A stretch of 20,422 bases of DNA from the NCBI GenBank assembly GCA_020430675.1, contig JAGQJJ010000005.1, forward strand, positions 1-20,422, in the 5' to 3' direction. Under the pieces are notes generated by a model that searched no databases, was not told where the DNA came from, and saw only the letters and a list, made by a program, of their open reading frames with translations. Shown here in pieces: positions 15,105 to 20,422 of this stretch. Position 1 is the stretch's first letter. Every line of letters starts with the position of its first letter. This DNA is from Myxococcales bacterium (lineage in GTDB: Bacteria; Myxococcota; Bradymonadia; UBA7976; UBA1532). The translations under genes were made by a program, and so were the position numbers.

Positions 15105-17091
15105 CCCACCGCGAGCTGCATTTTCTCAAGGGCCAGCAGCTCGTCGCGCAGATCCGCCGCCCGCTCGAACTCCAGCGCACCCGCCGCCGCCAGCATCTCG
15201 GCGCGCACCTCAACGATGCGGGCTTGCAGCGCGTGCGCATCGGCGATCTGCGCCAGGGTGGGCCCCTTCTCGGCCTCTGTCGCCGCCCCAAAGGCCTGCG
15301 CGGCCTGCTCCAGATCGGTGATCGGCTTGACCACCGTGCGAGGCACGATGCCATGCGCCTCGTTGTAGGCCGCCTGCAACGCCCGGCGGCGGTTCGTCTC
15401 ATCGAGCGCGATCCGCATCGAGTCGGTCAGGCGGTCGGCGTAAAGAATGACCCGTCCCTCGGCGTTGCGGGCAGCTCGACCGATGGTCTGAATGAGCGAC
15501 GTCTGATTGCGCAGGAAGCCCTCTTTATCAGCGTCGAGGATCGCGACGAGGCCCACTTCCGGCAGGTCGAGCCCTTCCCGCAGCAGGTTGATGCCCACCA
15601 ACACATCGAAGACGCCGAGGCGCAGATCGCGCAGGATGGCCGTCCGCTCGATGGTGTCGATGTCGGCGTGCAGGTAACGCACCTCGATGCCCAGGTCGCG
15701 GTAGTACTCGGTCAGATCCTCGGCCATGCGCTTGGTCAACGTGGTGACCAACACGCGAAACCCGCGCTCGATGACCGACTTGACCTCGCCGAGCAGGTCA
15801 TCCACCTGAGTGAGCGCCGGCCGCACCTCGACCACCGGATCCATCAACCCGGTCGGCCGGATGATCTGCTCGACCACCACGCCCATGGAGTGATCCAGCT
15901 CATAGCGCGAGGGGGTCGCCGAGACATAGACCACCTGATTGGCGATCGCCTCGAACTCCTCGAATTTCAGGGGCCGGTTGTCGAGTGCTGAGGGCAGCCG
16001 AAAGCCGTACTCGACCAGCGTCGTCTTGCGCGAGCGGTCCCCTTTGTACATGCCGCCCACCTGGGGCAGCGTCGCGTGGCTCTCGTCGACAAAGAGCAGC
16101 CAGTCCTTGGGGAAATAATCGAGCAGACACGGTGGCGGCTCGCCAGGGGCCCGTCCGGTGAGATAACGCGAGTAATTCTCGACCCCTGCGCAGCGCCCGA
16201 GCTGTTCGAGCTGCTCCAGATCGAACATCGTGCGCTGCTCAAGGCGCTGCGCTTCGAGCAGGCGTCCTTCTGCGTGCAGAAATTGAAGGCGTTCGCGCAG
16301 CTCGACACGGATCTCATCGAGGGCCTCGTGCATGCGCTTCGGCCCCACGACATAGTGGCTGCCGGGATAGACCGCGATCTTGTCGAGCGCCTCCAGCTTG
16401 CGCCCCCGCAGCGGATCGATCGCCGTGATGGCCTCGACCTCGTCGCCGAACAGCTCGATGCGATAGGCCTGCGCGTCCTCATGCACCGGGAAGACCTCGA
16501 CCACGTCGCCGCGCACGCGGAACGTGCCGCGGTGGAAATCGTAGTCGTTTCTCACGTATTGAATGTCGACCAGCCGCGCGAGCAGCTCGTCGCGATCGAT
16601 CCGCTCCCCCACCTCGACCTGAACCAGCTGCCCGTAATAGGCCTCGGCGCTGCCCAAGCCATAGATGCACGAGACGCTGGACACGATGATGACATCGCGG
16701 CGCTCCAGCAGCGATCGCGTGGCCGAGTGGCGCATGCGGTCGATCTCTTCGTTGATGCGCGAGTCCTTCTCGATGAACGTGTCGGTCGAGGGCACGTACG
16801 CCTCGGGCTGGTAGTAGTCGTAATAACTGACGAAATACTCGACGGCGTTGTGGGGAAAGAGCCCCTTGAACTCACCGTACAGCTGCGCGGCCAGCGTCTT
16901 GTTATGGGCCAGCACCAGCGTCGGCCGCTGCGTCCGCTCGATGATATTGGCCATCGTGAAGGTCTTGCCCGAGCCGGTGACGCCGAGCAGAACCTGGTGG
17001 GGTGTGCCACTGTCGAGCCCGGCGACCAAGGCTTCGATCGCCGCCGGCTGATCGCCTTGCGGTGTGTGCTCGGTGACCAGTTCAAGGCGTT

Positions 17092-17095
<4 letters not shown>
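15101..17095 (-). CDS. uvrB: UvrABC excinuclease subunit B (helicase)
   Basis: This 664-residue ATP-dependent damage-verification subunit takes over from UvrA, wraps the DNA and recruits UvrC. Walker A is GVTGSGKT (38-45). The beta-hairpin that inserts between strands is clear at about 90-112 ([17 protein letters not shown]). The second helicase box is [10 protein letters not shown], and the later helicase motifs [14 protein letters not shown] and [14 protein letters not shown] are intact. A C-terminal UVR motif (about 625-660) pairs with that of UvrC. Length is typical. It overlaps cysS by 4 bases at its start and uvrC by 4 bases at its end, so expression of the repair pair appears tied to cysS. 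uvrA is not in the window. Confidence 0.98.
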
Positions 17096-18582
<1,487 letters not shown>

Positions 18583-18590
18583 CGTCGGAT

Positions 18591-18594
18591 CTCC
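18591..18594 (-). promoter_or_regulatory. Ribosome binding site fixing the cysS start
   Basis: GGAG on the minus strand, 8 bases before the ATG at 18582, supports this start over the longer open frame. Confidence 0.7.
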
Positions 18595-18635
18595 AAAGTC
18601 GCAGGTGCCGGTCGGCCGGGTGAGCTTGGCCCCGC

Positions 18636-18664
18636 ATATTAATGACGACGCCGGAATTGGGAAA
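18636..18664 (-). promoter_or_regulatory. Weak promoter candidate for cysS-uvrB-uvrC
   Basis: TAATAT (18641-18636, four of six -10 bases) lies 17 bases after TTTCCC (18664-18659, poor -35). It is the most A/T-rich spot in the cysS upstream region and would give a leader of about 47 bases. The -35 is weak, so this is tentative. Confidence 0.3.
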
Positions 18665-18750
18665 CCGGGTCGGTGCATTTCGCGTCGGCCATCGCGCGCG
18701 GCGGCCACGCGGGGCCCCGAGATCGGCCCAGTGTCAGTCGCCTGTCAGAA

Positions 18751-18779
18751 TTGACCGTCGTTCGGTCTCGTGTGAGACT
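18751..18779 (+). promoter_or_regulatory. Promoter candidate for the zinc-ribbon gene
   Basis: TTGACC (18751-18756, five of six -35 bases) is followed after 17 bases by GAGACT (three of six -10 bases). A small inverted repeat GTCTC/GAGAC (18765-18769 and 18774-18778, loop GTGT) overlaps the -10 and could be an operator. The leader would be about 53 bases. Confidence 0.35.
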
Positions 18780-18838
18780 CGACCGGTGGTGCCGGACCCG
18801 AGCGTCCGCGTTCGGCGCCGCGGTGGAGGTAAGCCGAC

Positions 18839-19711
18839 ATGATTGTCTGTCCGGCGTGCGGCAATGAGTCGCCGGAGGCGTCGAAGCACTGCGTTCATTG
18901 CGGGCACGGACTTGTCGCGGCCTCGCCGCCGGCAAAGTCGCCCGGCCCGAAGACCAGCCACTTCGGCGACGGCGAGGTCAAGGCCCTGCTCGCGCGCATG
19001 TCGCACGACGGCAAGGCCGCGTCCGCGGAGGCAGACAACCTTCTCGCCGGGCTGCCGCGACCGCGCGTCAGCTCGCAGATCTCGCCGCTGCAGGGCGGCC
19101 ACTCGGCCACCACCAAGGCCTCGGATCGACGAGATCGCTCATCATCCCGCAGCACCGTGCTCGGCATGCCGCTGTTCGTGCCAACGGTCGGCACGAAGCG
19201 TGGCCCCTCGACGTCTGCGGTCGAGACGCCGCTGTCTGCCCCGCCGCTTGGCGCCGCCCCTGCCGCCGGGCGCGCGAGCATTCAGTCGCTCGACGCCTTC
19301 GACGATGGCTTTTCGCCGCCAGCCTCCAACCCTGCCGCGCCGTTGCCGGCGGAGGCGCAGCCCTTCGAGGCGCCTGCGGGCGCGCACCCCTTGAGTGCGC
19401 CCGTGCTCGCGGCCGCGCCCGCTGAACCCGAGGCGGTCTCAAGCCCGGCGGCGCCCGTCGCCGAGGGGGAGGACATCGACCTGTCGGCCCCAATCGGGGT
19501 GGAGGCGCCCCGAATTCGATCGGCAGCGCCCCAGCCGGCCCCGGTTGAGGCACGCAGCGACCCATCGCCGATCGGGCCGGTGATCATCGAGCGGGCCCGT
19601 CCCACCAGCCCCGCGCCGCCGCCCGCCTCGGGCAACACCATGACGTGGGTGCTCGGCGCGGTGGTCGTGCTCGCGGCGGTCGCGGCGCTGTATTTTTTCG
19701 TCCTCCGGTGA
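18839..19711 (+). CDS. Zinc-ribbon protein with Pro/Ala-rich linker and C-terminal membrane anchor
   Basis: This 290-residue protein has GGAGGT 8 bases before its ATG. An N-terminal zinc ribbon has paired cysteines at 4, 7, 18 and 21 (CPAC and CVHC). A short helical stretch (about 42-72) is followed by a Ser/Arg-rich segment and the motif STVLGMPLFVP (105-115). I believe short Thr-x-x-Gly-x-Pro motifs of this kind recur in zinc-ribbon and signalling proteins of Myxococcota. Residues about 120-265 are Ala/Pro/Ser-rich with acidic islands (DAFDDGF, EGEDIDLS) and probably disordered. A single C-terminal helix (MTWVLGAVVVLAAVAALYFF) ends the chain, a tail-anchored layout that leaves the ribbon in the cytoplasm. 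No enzyme domain is seen; an adaptor or scaffold is the best guess. The thioesterase gene follows 21 bases later. Confidence 0.83.
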   Translation: MIVCPACGNESPEASKHCVHCGHGLVAASPPAKSPGPKTSHFGDGEVKALLARMSHDGKAASAEADNLLAGLPRPRVSSQISPLQGGHSATTKASDRRDRSSSRSTVLGMPLFVPTVGTKRGPSTSAVETPLSAPPLGAAPAAGRASIQSLDAFDDGFSPPASNPAAPLPAEAQPFEAPAGAHPLSAPVLAAAPAEPEAVSSPAAPVAEGEDIDLSAPIGVEAPRIRSAAPQPAPVEARSDPSPIGPVIIERARPTSPAPPPASGNTMTWVLGAVVVLAAVAALYFFVLR

Positions 19712-19732
19712 TGCGGCACAAGGCGCGCCGCA

Positions 19733-20248
19733 ATGTCTGACGCCGAGGCCACCGCGCGGCCGGCTCGCCCCTGCGCGGCATCGCAGGTCGAGATGACCGA
19801 GATGGTGCTGCCGCCTGACACCAACTACCACGGCACGGTCTTCGGCGGCCGCATCCTCCAGTGGATCGACATCGCCGGCGCGATCGCAGCCCAGCGCCAT
19901 TCTCGGCGCAAGGTGGTCACCGCGGCGATCGATGACATGCACTTCGCCGTACCCGTGCGGCTTGGCGATGTGGTGGTCCTCAAGGCCTCGGTGAACTTTG
20001 TGCACCGTACGTCGATGGAGGTCGGCGTGCGCGTTGAGCGCGAGCATCCGCTCTCGGGCGTACGCGAGCACGCGGCGACGGCCTACGTGACCTACGTCGC
20101 GCTCGACGACGATGGCAGTCCGACGGCGGTCCCGGCGATTGTGCCCGACACGCCCGAGGCCCGCCGCCGAGAGGCCGACGCGCATACCCGACGCGGATCG
20201 CGTTTGGAGCGCCGCGCCATCATCGAAGCCCGTCGTCAAAGCCGTTGA
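19733..20248 (+). CDS. Hotdog-fold acyl-CoA thioesterase (YciA/ACOT type)
   Basis: This 171-residue enzyme should split acyl-CoA into fatty acid and CoA in the cytoplasm. The family block is clear: NYHGTVFGGRILQWIDIAGA (31-50), with Asn31 and Asp46 in the catalytic positions, then TAAIDDMHFAVPVRLGDVV (63-81) and VNFVHRTSMEVGVRVE (87-102). These match the YciA/acyl-CoA hydrolase family, which forms trimers of hotdog dimers. About 20 residues before the fold and a basic tail of about 30 residues (READAHTRRGSRLERR) are variable. Substrate chain length cannot be read. It probably shares a transcript with the zinc-ribbon gene. Just before it a nine-codon open frame begins at 19711 and ends inside its start region. 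Confidence 0.92.
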   Translation: MSDAEATARPARPCAASQVEMTEMVLPPDTNYHGTVFGGRILQWIDIAGAIAAQRHSRRKVVTAAIDDMHFAVPVRLGDVVVLKASVNFVHRTSMEVGVRVEREHPLSGVREHAATAYVTYVALDDDGSPTAVPAIVPDTPEARRREADAHTRRGSRLERRAIIEARRQSR

Positions 20249-20422
20249 CCGGCCGCGAGGCGCATGGGCCCCCGCGTCTCTTGCTCCACCCCGCCTTGAC
20301 GCGACGCCCCGTGAGCGCGAGGCCTCGCGTTGGTGGACGTCTGCCGGGGGCGCAGGCCAACAACGCAACAAGGTGGCGACAAGCGCTGGCGGGGGCGGCT
20401 TCGCGGCGCGCAGCAGATGCGC
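20249..20422. other. Right-edge region without a supported gene
   Basis: These 174 bases are very GC-rich. A perfect 14-bp palindrome (CGCGAGGCCTCGCG) lies at 20316-20329. A plus-strand frame from a GTG at 20311 is open to the window edge, but its Ala/Arg-rich sequence looks like nothing I know. Minus-strand frames are also open. I see no terminator with a T-run after the thioesterase. Confidence 0.3.

Overview
The window is about two-thirds G+C and densely packed. Every confident gene is a bacterial chromosomal gene, and I see no insertion sequence, prophage, CRISPR array, tRNA or rRNA. The combination of an FHA+DUF4388 protein, a zinc-ribbon protein with a long Pro/Ala linker and C-terminal anchor, an anti-sigma-like fragment paired with a small secreted protein, and an ispA-tlyA operon suggests Myxococcota or another lineage of the former Deltaproteobacteria. 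This placement rests on gene style, not on a database match.

Layout, left to right. (1) 1-736, plus strand: the 3' end of a membrane protein resembling an anti-sigma factor, overlapping a small secreted protein. (2) 768-3941, plus strand: a tightly coupled operon xseA-xseB-ispA-tlyA (exonuclease VII, farnesyl diphosphate synthase, rRNA methyltransferase), with overlaps of 4, 4 and 1 bases. The dxs gene often found in this neighbourhood is absent. (3) 3883-7063, minus strand: two membrane glycosyltransferases, a GT-C/GT87-like enzyme and a processive GT2 enzyme. The GT2 gene is driven by an almost perfect sigma-70-type promoter, and the GT-C gene runs 59 bases into the end of tlyA. (4) 7064-10553, minus strand: dacB (PBP4 family), a secreted protein of unknown function, and an FHA-DUF4388 protein, possibly one transcript ending at a GC-rich hairpin. 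(5) 10611-12173, plus strand: an orphan peptide-type ABC substrate-binding lipoprotein, divergent from dacB. (6) 12186-18582, minus strand: cysS-uvrB-uvrC followed by an unknown two-helix membrane protein. cysS/uvrB and uvrB/uvrC each overlap by 4 bases. (7) 18839-20248, plus strand: a zinc-ribbon tail-anchored protein and a hotdog acyl-CoA thioesterase. The last 174 bases hold no gene I can support.

The themes are DNA repair (exonuclease VII, UvrB and UvrC), isoprenoid supply for undecaprenyl or quinone lipids (IspA), and envelope building (two glycosyltransferases, PBP4, secreted and lipoprotein genes). I did not find a clear new defence or mobile system. The points most worth following up are the unknown proteins tied to known genes (the membrane protein in the uvr operon, the secreted protein after dacB, the zinc-ribbon tail-anchored protein), the divergent motifs in IspA and TlyA, and the unresolved start of the GT-C gene.
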